64,000 bases of DNA from Triatoma infestans (Eukaryota > Arthropoda > Insecta > Hemiptera > Reduviidae): assembly GCA_011037195.1 (NCBI GenBank), contig JAAEAF010003563.1:1-64000 (forward strand). Reading direction: 5' to 3'. Position numbers and translations under genes: made by a program. Numbering within the stretch: position 1 is the stretch's first letter; each line of letters begins with the position of its first letter. Under the pieces are notes generated by a model. The model had not been told where the DNA came from and did no database searches. It worked only from the letters and a program-made list of their open reading frames with translations. Below, piece by piece: positions 13,399 through 28,000 of the stretch.

Positions 13399-13798
13399 TT
13401 CCGACCTTCGATCGTGTCAGATTTCCGAAATTGAGTTTTCACCGGAAATACATATTTTGGTGTCCCTTGAATATGAAAGACATGTTTTTCAGCGAATGGT
13501 CTGTATGTGGGTGTATTAATAGAATATCTCAAAAACGAAAGTTGCAGGGAGCTCAAACTTGGTATACCATTTAGGCACTACGGTGGTAATGATGAAGATG
13601 CGGTGGTATCAGACTCGGAAGATTTCGGGCAAAATCCATCAACCAGAAGTGCGACTTAAGTGAATTTTTTTCAATAGTTTTTTGTGATTTTTCTTGATTT
13701 TATGATTTTCTTTAAACTTCTACACACATTTATCTACCTATCACTTTTATTTGAAACCATTTTTCCCGGGAAAACTAATTTTTGGGGGGCTTGGAATG
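13399..13798 (+). repeat. Dispersed repeat copy (gatcgtgtcagatt family)
   Basis: Carries the landmark series cgtgtcagattt, gagttttcaccggaaataca, ggtgtccctt and caaaaacgaaagttgc. The same series recurs in diverged form at 16260-16400, 21100-21870, 58030-58200 and, inverted, at 61130-61930. Its 3' part is interrupted by the insertion at 13813-15181. Confidence 0.6.
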
Positions 13799-13812
13799 CT
13801 TGCTACATAGAT

Positions 13813-15181
13813 TTCTTTTTTTTTGAAGGGGGGGCCCAATGCACTACGACCTTCCGATCTATTGTGCTATGCCCCCTGGGTGCCGCAGGCTATTGCCCAC
13901 AGTATCCGAACAGATGTCCTTCTCTGAACATCCGTCAGGTTGTTCTACAAAAACCTCCATCAGGTTGGGATCCCTGAGGAATCCCAATACCCTGACGGGC
14001 TCTATAGAGAATATATCCCCCTCCTCCACCTGGTAGCTACCCAGGTTCTTGAATCTTCTCTGAGTGGCAGCCTCGCAGTCTGTTAGGAGATGCAGTGGAC
14101 TTCCTTTCAGCTCCCCACAAAATCTGCATGAGCTGTCACTTTCCAAACCCAGCTTCACCAGGTGCCCTCTAAGTCGGCAATGTCCTGTGAGGAAACCCGT
14201 AAGAACGCGGAACTTCTTCTTGCTCAATCCAATGCAGGCCAACGATCTCCGTTGGTTATAATTTCCTAAGCACATCTTGGCCTGCCGCATACCGAGGAGG
14301 GAGTACCAGAGTTGAGATCTCCTGGTTTCCTCTTGCTTCCTAAGTTCCTCCAACAGAAACTGGTCGCTAACACCACAAAAAGATTCAGGCCCTAGAAAGC
14401 GGTCTGTCATAGCGCCTATCTTGGCCAGGGCGTCGGCCATCTCATTCCCTTCAATGCCAATATGCCCCGGCACCCACCAGAGGGTAACTTTGTTCCTTCT
14501 GCCTAGGTTATTAAGTTTATCTAGGCATTCCCAGACCATTTTAGAGTTGATAACTGATGCACTCAATGCCCTAATGGCTGCTTGACTATCGAAAAGGATT
14601 ACAATCTCCTGGTTCGTGTATCCCTTATCGAGGTTAAATTGTACACATCTTCGCCAGGTTAAAGTGTATATCTCCGCCTGGAAGATGCTGGGAAAATTAC
14701 CCATGGGTTCCCCGAGTGCTTGATCCTTGGCCCAACCACCCCCGCCCCATTCCCCTCGAGGGTTTTAAAACCCCAACAGTATAGCATTTAATGGCATGTT
14801 CCTTAATGCCCAACAGAGCGGATCTTTCGCTCCACCCACTTTTGGTGCCCAGCTTCAAAGAAAAATTCTTAGTGAAGTTGTATTTCTTAATCACGCCATC
14901 TCTAGGGAGGTACCAGATAAGGGAGCCCAAAGGTGAGGATAGCCATCCCAGATCCCTCTCCTCCCGCACCTCCCCTAGAGCTCCCTTCGCCGCCCTTTCC
15001 GCTACTAGGTGCAGAGGTGACAGATTGAGGATAACCCAATCCCGGCGGTGGGACAAGTCCGCATAGCCCCCGTCATGCATAAGCATGCGAGCCGCTGTAC
15101 CTTGTCAAGAGTCCTCTTGACTGATACTATTTTGGTCTTCCCAAACCATGCCACAGCGCCGTAGTTGATGACCGGTCTCAC
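13813..15181 (-). mobile_element. 5'-truncated LOA/I-type non-LTR retrotransposon with target-site duplication
   Basis: The minus-strand frame 14704-13859 carries RNase H motifs (FQAEIYTL, LFDSQAAIRAL, WWVPGHIGIEGNEMADALAK) and a terminal CRFCGELKGSPLHLLTDC. A second frame (15086-14697) holds more upstream polyprotein sequence, so a frameshift separates them. Endonuclease and reverse transcriptase are absent. A 14-bp direct repeat, cttgctacatagat, lies at 13799-13812 and 15182-15195. The A-rich tail on the minus strand is next to the low-coordinate copy, as expected. Confidence 0.9.
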
Positions 15182-15749
15182 CTTGCTACATAGATAGAAA
15201 ATCCTTTCACTCTTATTTGAAACATTTTTCTGGAAAAAAAAATTTAGATGGGTATTGGAGGTCTATCGGTTGATCTAAAATTAAATTTGCAAAAGCTTTC
15301 TCAGTTTTGACATAGAGCGCTCCATATAGGGTCCCTCAAGTATACAATTAAAATCCCTGCTACATTTTTATGGCCACTCCAATTAAATATTGTCTTTGCA
15401 ATTTTCAACAATTTTTTTGATTAAATTGTAAATAGAGTAAAAGAAATTCATTTGAGTGTTTCACACCAGATTTTTTTTAAATTTATGACAAGCAATTGAG
15501 AATTTTTTTTCTGCCAGATTTCATTGAATGTGTTTCGCATATATACTAACACCTAGAAATTGGTGAAGATATAAAACATTCATTTATGATTCCTTATGAT
15601 TTATTTAAAACAATTATATGATTGAAATTATAATTTATTCAGTTACTTTATATTATTTCATTTGAAATTCTCTTTAATTTTTTTTCATTTAATGCCTTAT
15701 GAAGTACAAGTAAAGGTGTCTGAAATGTTGACCAATAAATATTTTTTTT

Positions 15750-15755
15750 TTTATT
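15750..15755 (-). terminator. Candidate poly(A) signal of the CLC gene
   Basis: AATAAA on the minus strand about 140 nt after the stop codon. It sits in an A-rich run, so chance occurrence is likely enough to keep confidence moderate. Confidence 0.4.
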
Positions 15756-15891
15756 GGCCTAACTTTTGGTGTTCATCAAAAATTAATTTCAAACTTGGAC
15801 AAATTTTACATCAGTAATTTTTGTTTTTCTAAGGACTATTATGTCTATTACTAGGATTAATTAATATGAAAACAAGGCATTTTTTTTTTGT

Positions 15892-16002
15892 CTAATCTTC
15901 ATCTTTGCTGTATACTACTCTGGCTCTAGATATGCGAGTATTGAAGAAAAACATATCAAACCTCACTGCAGCCAAATCTTTTCTGGTAATCAAACCAACT
16001 AA
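15892..16002 (-). CDS. CLC gene exon 16 (last coding exon)
   Basis: Codes LVGLITRKDLA, matching VVGLVTRKDLA at the end of CBS2, then a 25-residue tail ending KDED and a TAG stop. Acceptor TTTCAG. Confidence 0.93.
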   Translation of the reverse strand, partial: LVGLITRKDLAAVRFDMFFFNTRISRARVVYSKDED

Positions 16003-19000
16003 CTGAAAACAAAAAGATGGAATGAAAAAAATATGAATAACATTGAAGTATGAACTAAAAAGAAAAGATTTATTATTTTTATATTCAATTAATAATCTAA
16101 TATTTTTCTTCAGTTTGATTCTTAAAAAGTGGATTGCTAAATTTATGATTAGTACTCAATGCACGAGTATATGATTTATCTTTTGCTCAAAGTCAAATTT
16201 TTGAAAGAAGAATATTGTACTTGTGCTTAATTTTTACTTTCTCTTGCTCCTAGCTCCTAGTGACAGGAAGTATTATGATCGTGTCAGATTTTTCAAATTG
16301 AGTTTTCACTGGAAATACATGTTTTGAGGTCCCTTGAGTATGAAAAAATCTTTTTAGCGAATGGTTCCCAAACTAATGTGCACCCCCCAATAATTTCCTG
16401 TCTCTTTGAAGATGAAAAGAAATTTATTTTAAACGGTAACCCTCACCCTCTCATTTTTTCTGCAGAGATTCACAATATGGCAGTGCTATGTGCCCAAATC
16501 AATGCTAACGTTATTATTTTAAATGGATACCCTCAATTTTTTATTTTTTCTTCTGATAGTAGATTTTTTTCATGTATAATGTATTATGGAATTTTCATGT
16601 TATGAAAATCGGATAATTAGTTCCGGAGATATTGATTTTTTTTAAATAAATAAATAAATAAACTCGTACTGACGGTTTTGCTGCCTTCCTCCTTTCTTTT
16701 TTTATTTTAATTTTTGTTCAAACTTTGAACATATTCTGTTCTTAAATTTTTAGATAAGCAATTAATGTTATAAACAAAAGTATTGAACGTAATAAATTAA
16801 TACGTTTCTGTTGATTTTTCACTATGCCGCAGCAGATATTCTCCCATCAAGAAAGGTTGCATATGTTCGAAATTTTCATTGAGTGCAGTTGAAATTATAA
16901 ATGAGCTGCTCGTGTTTACGATAAAAGATTGCCGCAATGAATTCCTCCAAGTCGTTTTACAAATTTATGCACGTTATGAGGAGTTTATGGAGAGTGATTC
17001 AGTTTTTTACGCCGGACCAGATTAAGAGTAAGAGTAAGAGGTAGGCCCGTAACAGAATACAAAAATTTATTTTATTATGAGACTAGTTCGTTGAGCATTG
17101 TCTCGTCTAAAGAAGATTGGATAGCTTGCCTTTATATGCTGTAAAAATAAACTGAGAGTGGGAAAAGTATGAATAAACGCTTATCCTTACAGCTTGTCTA
17201 AGTGCGTTCCTATCCATTCACAATAAATTACAATTACCTCATGTAACTTTTAAAGAGATTTCCCTTCTACACGCTCTGGAGATATATTAAGCAATATTTC
17301 ATAAAAATTAATATTTCTAACAATTGATAATAGTAATTGATTGCACAACATGTAAAATTACGTTTACAATTGCTTATTAAAAAAAAATATACTTACATAA
17401 TTTTGATTATCAACCACTAGTAAATGTTGAAGTCCTAATGTAACAAATAGTTCATATGCGCGTGATAATGACGTGTTCTGTAAAGTAAATAAAAAAATAT
17501 TATTAACTTATAAAGGAAATTAAATTTAAGCTAAAAAACCGTGATGCATTTAATGTTTAATTAGAAATGAATGGGCAAAGTTGAAAATGAATTTTTCAAA
17601 AATTAATATACATTTGGGATTTTATTCCTGACCGGAATATCGGATTTTCATTCATCATCAGAGTAAGTTTTATCAAGTTTGTATAGAGAGTCGACTTCAA
17701 CTTAATGTCTTTATCACGACTACACCTGTTGATACTTTCATTAAATTGAAATCAGCTCTCTACATGAACTTGATAACCTTACTCTGACGATGGATGAAAA
17801 TCCGAAACCGGTCTCAAATGTCTTAAATATGCATGCTAAGACAGATAAAATCCCCTGCGTTTTCCAGCATAAAAATTATTGAGGGTAATTATAATATCAG
17901 GATTCCAACAAGGATATAAAAATGTCAAAATGTAGTATGCAAATACCGGCAATAAACTAAAATAATCTTTTTCACATAATGTTTCTCACAATATTTAAAT
18001 CTTATTGCTTTTATGAATAATTCCCATCGGGATATAAAAAATATACAATGTATTATTTGTATATGACAGTTGATACAAAACTCATCTGTAAATTCTACCT
18101 TCATAATTTAAAAGATTGAGGGGAAGCAAGGGAAGATCGAACAAGGCCCAGTTTATTTGAAAGGAAAAGACAAAGCGAAAGGACGAAAAAGCCCAATAGG
18201 CCGTCCAGAAGGGGAAGGATGAGTGGTGAAGGTAGATCAATAAATAACAGAATACAGAAATTAATTATATACGAGACTAGTTCATTGTGCTGAGAGTGGG
18301 AAGTGTATGAATGATTTCTTATTCTCACAGCTTGTCGAAATGCGATGTGTTAGTGGGAAAAACAAATGAAAGCTCGCACTCTACCAACTAATAGTGGGAG
18401 TATAACATAAGATCAAGAGAGAGGAAACCCACTAATGTTTTAAACAATATAATTTTTGTTAGATATTTATTCTCACACATTTTTTAAAAATATTTTTGTT
18501 ATAATTATTTTTATGTGTTAAAAATGCTATTTCTAAACCAAAGGGTTTATTGAGGTTGATTCATTTAAATAAACTATTATGTTGTAATGAAGTTACACAT
18601 ACAGGGACGAAGTTAGCTCAGTGGCAGCTTACTGAAGAACTAGCAACGTGGAGATCCGGATTCGAATCCAACTCTAACATTATTATCGTATTCAGGTGAC
18701 CAAAATTTTTGTATTTCTGGGGAAAACTCAAGTACGAAAATTTGGCGCGAAAATTTGGTTCCTTTTAAAAGAAAATAAGAGAAAAAAAAATTGCATCATC
18801 GGAAATTTTGCCAAAACAAGTTTAGTAGATAACATATTACTGTTCTTTGTTCTTAATTTCTTTTATATGTTACAGCAGCAAACATTGTTCAAGTAATAAT
18901 ACTAATAAAGAAGGTATTTACTAGTCTTTATATAAATAGTGAGCAAGTCCAGGCGACTGGCCCTTGAGATGTTTGTTGGTTAGTCAAGGAAGAGTTAGTA

Positions 19001-22000
19001 TTGAAAGACTGACATAATATTTTTTATCTAGAAAATTGAAATACACACTACTATGAAGTTTATTGGTATTGCACTCGGATTACTTTGGATTTGAATGGAA
19101 TGTTGAAGTCTTTATGATAGGTTAACTGGACACATTATAGGAAGCATTAACAGTTACTGGAAGAATTTTTATTTCAAAGGAAGTTGGAATGCATCAGAGA
19201 CATTTTCCGTGATAGCCTGCTTCTTTTTGTGGTCATCGACCGGTTTCGGGCGTTCGCCCATCTTCAGGATGCGTTTGTCACAGTGTGATAAAGACTTGCA
19301 CAGAGCAAATTCAGTAAACACACTGACTAGTCTTTTAAATGTGTTTAAAAACTAAACTCTTAAACTTTGAGCACTGACTCAAATTATGCCAATCACCTAA
19401 ATACCGACGACATCTCCAATACGATAAATTTACTAAACCCAGGCAAAAAAGGGCGGCGACTATACGTACTGGAACAACTCGAAATATATAAACACAAGAC
19501 ACAAATCTGATAATGAACAGACAAACTTCGCAAGTGAACAACTATTCCCACCCTCTTCCCACAATAACAATAAAACACGCAATAAACTACACACAACACA
19601 CCTGAAAACCCAATCAAATAGTTTTTAAGTTTAAAAAAACAAATAGATTTTAGTTATAGTTTTAACACTGCTAGTTCTTAAGTCTGTATATACGAACCAC
19701 AACTGCCTTAAAGTGTGCATATGTAAATAATGTATGCAAGAGAGAAAAAAAAAGACATGTCACTACGGAATGACGTAACATTAAGCTTGGCTAACACACT
19801 TATATAATTTTTCAAAAAAAATTGTTCTAATGATATACGTATAAAAAAGTGTGAACTTAGACTAGTTTAGATTTGATATGTTTAGGCATGTAAAGAACCC
19901 ATATTTAGGTACACATGGTGCGTGGATGACGTATATGAATTGTGAAGGGTGAATTGCGAAATACGTTTAGTGTCATCAAACAATCTGCTCATATATATTG
20001 TTTGATATTTTATTTATTTTGATAATTTTAGTTTAACAAAAATATTTATTTATTTATCTATACTATCTTATAATTATACAAATCGTAATCTATCCTTTCT
20101 TGTCAGACTATTTCACATCAGCACACGGATGACGCAGTGTTATTTCACGCTGTTATAAATAAATAACCAGAATAATAAGATAGTATAGAAAGTTAATTAC
20201 AAAGTGAATCTCCCTCCTACAATGGATTTAAAGATTACACCTCCACGTGTTGGATGTTTCCATTTTAAAAAATATTCCCTCTTTAAAAACCCAAACATGT
20301 GTTCCTTTTCTACTCAGGTATCACCGCCCTACACCCCTATTGATCAGGTTTAAGAGTTTAGTTTTTAAATACATTTAAAAGACTAGTATTTGCTCTGTGC
20401 AAGTATGTGTTATCACACTGTGTGACAAACGCATCCTGAAGATAGGCGAACGCCCGAAACCGGTCGATGATCACAAAATGAAGCAGGCTATCATGGGAAA
20501 TGTCACTGATGCTTTCCAGCTCTGCGGAACCAACCACAACAACAGAAGTTGGAATGCCAGAGTTTGTTTTTATATATTCATATTGGTTTAAATCATTTTA
20601 TTTTTATGAAATAACTGTTTTTAGCTGATAGTCATAACTTAGTTTGAAGTGATAATACGGTGTGGGTTCTTCTCTGTTTAGATTGGTTCAGGGTGTGCAG
20701 AATATAAATCTTTTATCCACCTCATTATAATGAACAACGCTGAGAACGGGTGAGGGAACTGTTATAACTATTGGGGAATTGATTAATTTTAGAAGAGTAA
20801 AATGATTTTGATACTTGCTATTTATTTCATTTTCCATTTTTGTTTAATACAATTTAAGTTGTACAATATTTATTCTTATTTAGAAATTAACATAAAATAT
20901 AATATTATTACCTTCTTGATCTTTAGAGGATTGGGGTCCATAAGATAACTGAAGGATATATCCGGCAATGTTTCTTTATAAGAAGATATTTTCTAAAAAA
21001 ATAATAAAAAATAAAATACTCGTAAATTTAAATAAAAAAAAACTTTTTGTAATCGAGTCCTTTTTTTACTTCCTTTTACTCCTTAGTAAAGAGGAAATAC
21101 CTATTGTATCTTGTCAAATTTTCGATGTCGAGTTGTCACCGAAAATGCACGCTTTGAAGTCCTCTGAGTCCAAAAAAGGGGTTTTTAGAAAATGTGTGTG
21201 TGTGTATACGCAGGTCTGTGAACAGCATAGCTCAAATACGAAAGATTGCAGAAAATTCAAACTTGATATTCCGTTTAGGTATCACCATGGAGATTCGACT
21301 GTAGCTCCACAACCAGAAGTAATACTGTACTTAATGTTTTTTTTTTTCACTTTTTTCAGATTTTTCCAAAAATGATTCTTAACAATTTCCTTAAACATGG
21401 CATATCAACTACATATGCAAACATCTACAATTTTTATTTGAAACATTTCTTCGGGAAAATCCATTTAAGAGAACTTTTAGGAGTGTGGTTAGATTTTTCT
21501 CTAAAGTGTCTACTTGAGTTTATTACAAAATTCTATCATCTAAATAATATTAATTAGAATTAAATATAATGTTGAGAAATTCTGAATATGAAGAAAATGG
21601 GATAACCTGAAGTGCGTTTTTTCCTAAAAAGTATTTTCCATTTTTCAGCTATTTTCTCTAAAACGGCTCAAACTATTCTCTTTAAACTAAGTATGTGAAC
21701 TACACATATAAAGAGCTAAAACTTTTATTTGAAATTTTTCTCCGAGAAAAACTCATTTAAGGGGGCCTTTTGGGGAGAGTTAGGTTTATATTTCAAGAAA
21801 ATCAATAAATTGGAAGTGCTTTTTTACTGAACAGTTTTTCAGTTTTCGCGATTTATTTTTGAAGTACACTTTCTCTAAAGTGTCATTCAGTACACTGTAC
21901 GGTACTAAAACTTATAGAAAATTAAGTTACATTATCCTCTCCCTTTGCTCTAATCCCTTTGTACAATCTCTAGCCTCCATTTCCATCCCTGAGAGAGAAA

Positions 22001-25000
22001 TGATCAAATTGCTGCATGAGAAAAGCCAACTAACTTTAAAAACAAAGCCAAACTTGAAGAAAATTTGTTAAAAATCAAATAATTGCCGAGAAAGTCATGT
22101 GAATGTTATATACTAAAGTTTTTTATTTAATATAAAGCAAAGAATAAGAGAAAATGTTTGAATATTTTGAGAACGACTTATTGCTAATATATGCATGCGA
22201 CCCAGGCCTTTTAATTGAAATGTGATTATGATGTGTACCAAGCAAAGTGTAGGACAATGAATTTGTAAGTAATATTTATATTATATGCTCCTTGCGTATT
22301 ACTAGGTGTTGGTTTAGACCAACGGTTCTCAATCCTTTGATCTTTTCCTTCGAGTCCCCCTTTTTTACCTTGAATAATTTTGCCCCTGTGTAATATAAGC
22401 TAAAAGTAACCCAATTCACGGGAATTTAAACTCAATTTACCTTTGCAAAATTAATTTTTTCTACTGTAGTTGCTTTAAAGTCTAAATATAGAAACAAACT
22501 TCAAATAGAAAGGGATCTCATAGTGCCTATTTCGTATATAAAACCAAACCTGGACAGGTTGTGTACTTTAAAACAGGCACACATTGGTCATTAGATCTCT
22601 ATGTCCTAGAAATGTTTCATTTTTAATGCTTTCGTTTTAATTATATTTTAAATTAATAAAAAAAAATCTCTGATGCCTTGTCTTGTTCATTTATTTGACG
22701 ACCCCTTTGTAAAGTCATGGTATCTTCCCTAGCAGGCGCGCCCCACAATTTGAGAATGGTAGTCTAGACAGAGGATGTAAGCTATATAGTGAAAAATGAA
22801 AAGCTGATTACTGAATATAAGCGCTGGGGGATTAAACTTTAGAAAAAAGAACAGCTAACTCACAGTATTGAACAGAAATGATGGCTGTTGATCACTGACG
22901 GTTCAAATATCTGGGATCTATAATAAAGAATGAAGATGGTTCAAATAAACTTGTGGATAAAAGGACAAATGAAGAGAAAGATATAATCGGATTGCTCAAA
23001 TCTTTGCTTTAGAGCAAAAATGTTTTTCAATAGCGCCCATCGTCTTATATATAACATTATTTCTACAACGTGGGGCTATATGGTGCAAAACTTAGACACT
23101 GAATAAAAAAGAAAGAAAAGATTTTAGTTACTAAAATGGAGAAAAAGGGCAGGGAGATCCAAGAAAGACAAAGTCAGAAACCTGACATAAATGGAGACTA
23201 GAGATCAGTAGGAATATCGTACAAGTAGTTGATATTGTCCGAGCACATCTTGGATGGGTGAAAAACGATATTCGTTAATAAATAGAAAAAAAAAAATGAA
23301 TAGAGTAAGATTCGGAAATAGATAAACAGCAGAAGTATAGTAGCTGTGTCGAATTAAGGACTTTCAGAGGATGGCACGACGAATCGCAATTGATGCAAGG
23401 AGAGGTTTATTGAGAGGAACAAAGTTATATGCACAACATCTCAAAAGAAAAAAAAAACTGAACTTAAATTACTAAAAACGATATTGATCTATAACTGATG
23501 TTAAAATTTGTTTTCATGATAAATAATTGAATGCACGTATAATTTCTATCGATTGGTGCTGTTGAAAATAGTTTTTCTGTTTAAGCCTTTGCTTCGATAC
23601 TACAATCCGCATTTACGAGTATATTTTCCTTGTTAACAAGAACAAATACAATGCTTTGTAAATACTCAGATTAATGTTTAAAATAATCTAGCAACTTACT
23701 CTTACAGATGCACTTGAAAATGATTGTCTCACATCAGGATTTAAAAGTCTAAATATATCATTCCTATAAACAAAACCAATTGTTTTTGTTGCAGTACCCT
23801 CAGACTGCAACAGAAATAAAAATATTTTCATATAAAATGGAAAAAAGAAAATAACTATTAAATGCCAATATTTTGAATTCAAGTAAGCAAGATTTTATTT
23901 TATAAAAATTGAGCCCTATTTAACAGGAGCTATAGGAAAAACTATTTGAGTTAGATTTACTTATGAATTATTTTTGTAATCCCGTTCGTGTTGTGACACG
24001 ATCATAACACATAATAAATCATAGATTAATAAGATTTGGTATGCTTAATACTAGATTCTTAAGTTTTAAATCTTTTCATACAAACGAAGTGGAAAACATG
24101 AAGCGATTTTTCATTCTGCTTCATTTGTTGTCATTGACCATTTTCTCACTTTTTCTTAGCGTTAAGATGATTTGATAAGCAGATGATATCAGGCTAGGAC
24201 ACTATATCAAAGGCGAAAACATGTTTATAAAGTGTACGCCCTCGACTGATTAGTCAATATTCCTTAGATAATACCAAATATTATTTTCATGAAATGTTCG
24301 CTTACTGTGCTTGACTGTGTCACAACACTGTTTATTAAGCATTTCTAACAATAGGTCAGAACGCATCAGTAAGATCAGAAAGCACCAAGGACAACAAAAT
24401 GAAGCGGGTTTCATGAAAAATCTCTGATTTTTTCAATTATCTAATAATAAAAACTTTGAATAAAATATTTAACAACAAATAAAAATCTTAGAACTCAATG
24501 AAAGATATATTTAATAAAATTATCCATAATTTAAAAGAATTTTAACAAATATGAACAATATAACAATTTATAAGCTTTTCGCGGAACACTAAAAATTTTC
24601 TGCGGAGCACCGGTTGAGAAACCTGGTTTGGAGGAACTTTTTACAGATGTCAAACTTAATCAAAATGAATTTTAGCAATTTAAAACCGATAACTAAACGC
24701 TCGTTAAAAGTAACTAAAGAAGATATTTCTTCAAATTTATCTGATTTTTTTTAAAAAAAAAAGCTTGCTATAATTACATGATTAAAAAATAATACATTGC
24801 AAACGGAAGTACAAGCAAATAACAATCTTATGTCAGAACTAAAACAATTTGCTAAATATACTAGGATCAGAATAAACAATGTACAAGCAATGCAAAATGA
24901 AGACTCTTTTGCTGTCATTTGTAAAAATCGTTGAACCAATAGGCTTTGAATTGAATGCAAGTAAGGTCGATTTTTGTTATGTCACCTTTAACTTGGACAT

Positions 25001-28000
25001 TAATTGACACTAGTGATAAATACATTTTTATTGTCAACTTCAAGAAATACTGAAATTATTTAGTTTCTGAATTCAACTTTCAAAATTTCCAATTTAGGTG
25101 AAAGTAGTTTGATTTATTTCTTGTAGTTCAAATATGTGATAGAAAATATTTTTATTATTTATTTATTTTATAATTTGCTTTAGTGTAACAAATCTATAAC
25201 TTCTGTTTCTACTTTTCTATTTATATTTCATTCATTATATTTAGTGTATTTCCTATTGATTTATTATTATTTTCTATTACTTTATAAATATGTATTTCTC
25301 TCCTTTATATATATAATGTTTACTATTATAACAACTCCTGGGAGACGGTTCAAAACCATGCCATTCAAGCTTAAAATAAAATTTAAATATTATACGTTAT
25401 TATGTACTATTGTGAAAATAAAGCTTTTTCTATCTATCTAATTATTGCTTTCTTTGAATGCACATCGGCAAAAAAATTAAATAATACAAGAAATGAAATA
25501 AAAAAACTCTTATTATTAGGTGTCCAACCATTTGGGTTATCTGGACCATATTAGAAGAAGAAGAACAATTGCCTTGAGTCATCCTTATGCTACAAACACT
25601 AACGATAGCAGCTCAATATGTGCTGGTACTGGCAGGTAACATCTAGACAATTTTAAATTGACGAGTGGGTTTGCGATTGTTGAAAACGTAAATAAAACCG
25701 ACCGTCCAGTTGAGATAATTCCTCTCACTCCTTGGAGACAAAAGATACCTCAAATATAACGGAACAGTATTAAAAAGCCTTTATATATTATTTATTTATA
25801 TTTGTTTAAAATTGTTTGTTGGGCCGCATTCGAAGCCATCCTGAGCTGCGGGTTGGACACCCCTGCTCTAGAAATTAACAAGATAGCATAGCTGTTATAA
25901 ATGAATCAATCTGAAAATCAGTAATGGATTTATTGTTTTATTTAATTTATCATAAATAAATATTATAAATTTGAAACTCACTGCTTTAACTATGTTTCTT
26001 GAATTCACTATTGGAAAACCAAGATACGGATGCGTTTGTACAAATTCAAACAAAGCTTTAGGGTTTATAGTTAGTGGCAGGCAAACAACTTCTTTGGTCA
26101 TCATATCTGCAGCAGTTACGGTAGGAACTAAAGGCATAAATTCAGGGTCCAATACGGGTAGGCCTTTAAATTTGACTAATAAATGAAAAATTGGCTGAAA
26201 TAATATAAAATTATAAAGAGAATGAGCATACTTTAAATAACTTTAATCATTTTTATTTGAAACATTCTGGCAGAAAACTAGTGGGCTCTGCGGTAGCAGC
26301 AACGCTAAGTTACTCGAAATTTGTCATTTCATTTGTGTCGATTTTACCATGTATATAATATTATGAAGTTATGTAAAATGTATTATATATTAGAAATAAA
26401 AATTACGCAAGTCACAATTATAATAAACATTCAACACAAAGCAATCATATGAACTTGGATTATTATTATTATTATTAATTTGAGGCGCATCAACATCTAT
26501 TGGTCATTGGCACCCGGAGCTTTCTCAGCCGGCCTCCGGACAGTGTTCTCTCATTACAGATAACACTGTCCATCAACGGTAACTAGGAAGAAAAAAATCT
26601 AAGGGAAGCACAGCTAGACTCGAACACGGGACCTCCGCGTGGGAGACTAGTGCACTAACCAATTAGCTAATCCCTTCCCTGATTATTTTCAATGCATTTT
26701 ATATCCACACACTTAAAATTTAAATATGTAAAATATATTTTTTAATAATCTGTGACAAAATGTACAAGTGGAAATTATGAGTTTAAAGAAAATCTAGTAA
26801 CCTAAAGTGTGATACAACTGTATAGTTTCTTAGATGTTCTGTATTCTGTCGATAACAGAGTTACAAAAATTTTCTTTAACTTGAATGCTAGCGCACATTA
26901 TATAACTCTTATTTAAAACATTTCTGCAAAAATCTTGATTTTTTTAGGGAATTCTGAGGATTCTTTGTTGTTCGGCCAATTTTTAAGAGTATTGCAATGC
27001 ATTTATATAGGGAACCTTATATGTGCTGTGTATTGACATTGATTACAAATTAGATACAAAATTTTAATTACAATAATTTATTTTCAGGCTATGAAGATGG
27101 AAATAAATACTCTATCAAAGAATTGAAACTTGGCAAAAACCTTCTAATTTTCTATTTCCAAATATTATGTTTTTTTATTTTAGATGGCCAATATAAACCA
27201 GTCTTAAATTTACTTACATAATTGACGAATTCCACAACCCAATTGGTAACAAAGATAATTAGAAATACTGGCAAACCAAAGAGTGGATTACCAACTGCTT
27301 CTATCATAATTACTCCCACACTGAACCTTAGATGTGTCACTCCACTCGTGTGTGCTACCGCTCCCAGATATGCCAATTTACCTACATGCGCCCAACCACT
27401 CTTAAAAAAAAAATATATATATATTGGAATAATAATAATTAAAATATACATCTAATGAAATGAATATAAAATAAATAAAATTTGTAACATAACAAAAGCA
27501 TCATTACACCAATGATTCCTTTAAATGCCTGAGAATAGTAGAAGATTATTTTTTATTTTTAAACTTATTTTAAAATCGCTGAAAATATCTTTTGGACAGA
27601 TCATGTCAACACTAAATTAACAACCGAGAGATTTAAAGAAAAGGTTTATGATTTTATTGATTTCTAATTACCGAACTGGGAAGTATTACTCTCAATAAAT
27701 GAGATATTAAACGACCCATCAGAGCTCCAGAAATCATTGTTGATGCTATTATTCCTGTAGGAACATGAAGTCCAAGTTGAAATACAGCTGCTTCAGAAAA
27801 TCCCAAAAAATAGAATAAAAGTGTTACATCCACAAAACCTGAAAAATAAAAATATGAAAATCATGAAACTGAAAAAGGAAAACTATAAGAAAAAAGCTAT
27901 AAATAAAAACAGATAATGAAATTTTTAATTTCTTTTTTTTTTCTATATCTAAGTTAAATTTATGCTCTATGATAGCATTGTTATCCTAACCATCTAATAC

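Noticed and set aside
18603..18685. A tRNA gene
   Set aside because: A and B boxes are present but acceptor and D stems do not pair well, and related heads are part of SINEs elsewhere in the window.
20968..21375. A 135-codon gene
   Set aside because: It starts at exon 14 of the CLC gene on the other strand and runs into a dispersed repeat; no recognisable domain.
26620..26682. A tRNA gene on the minus strand
   Set aside because: The tRNA-like part runs directly into a SINE body and microsatellite tail shared with 63.1 kb.
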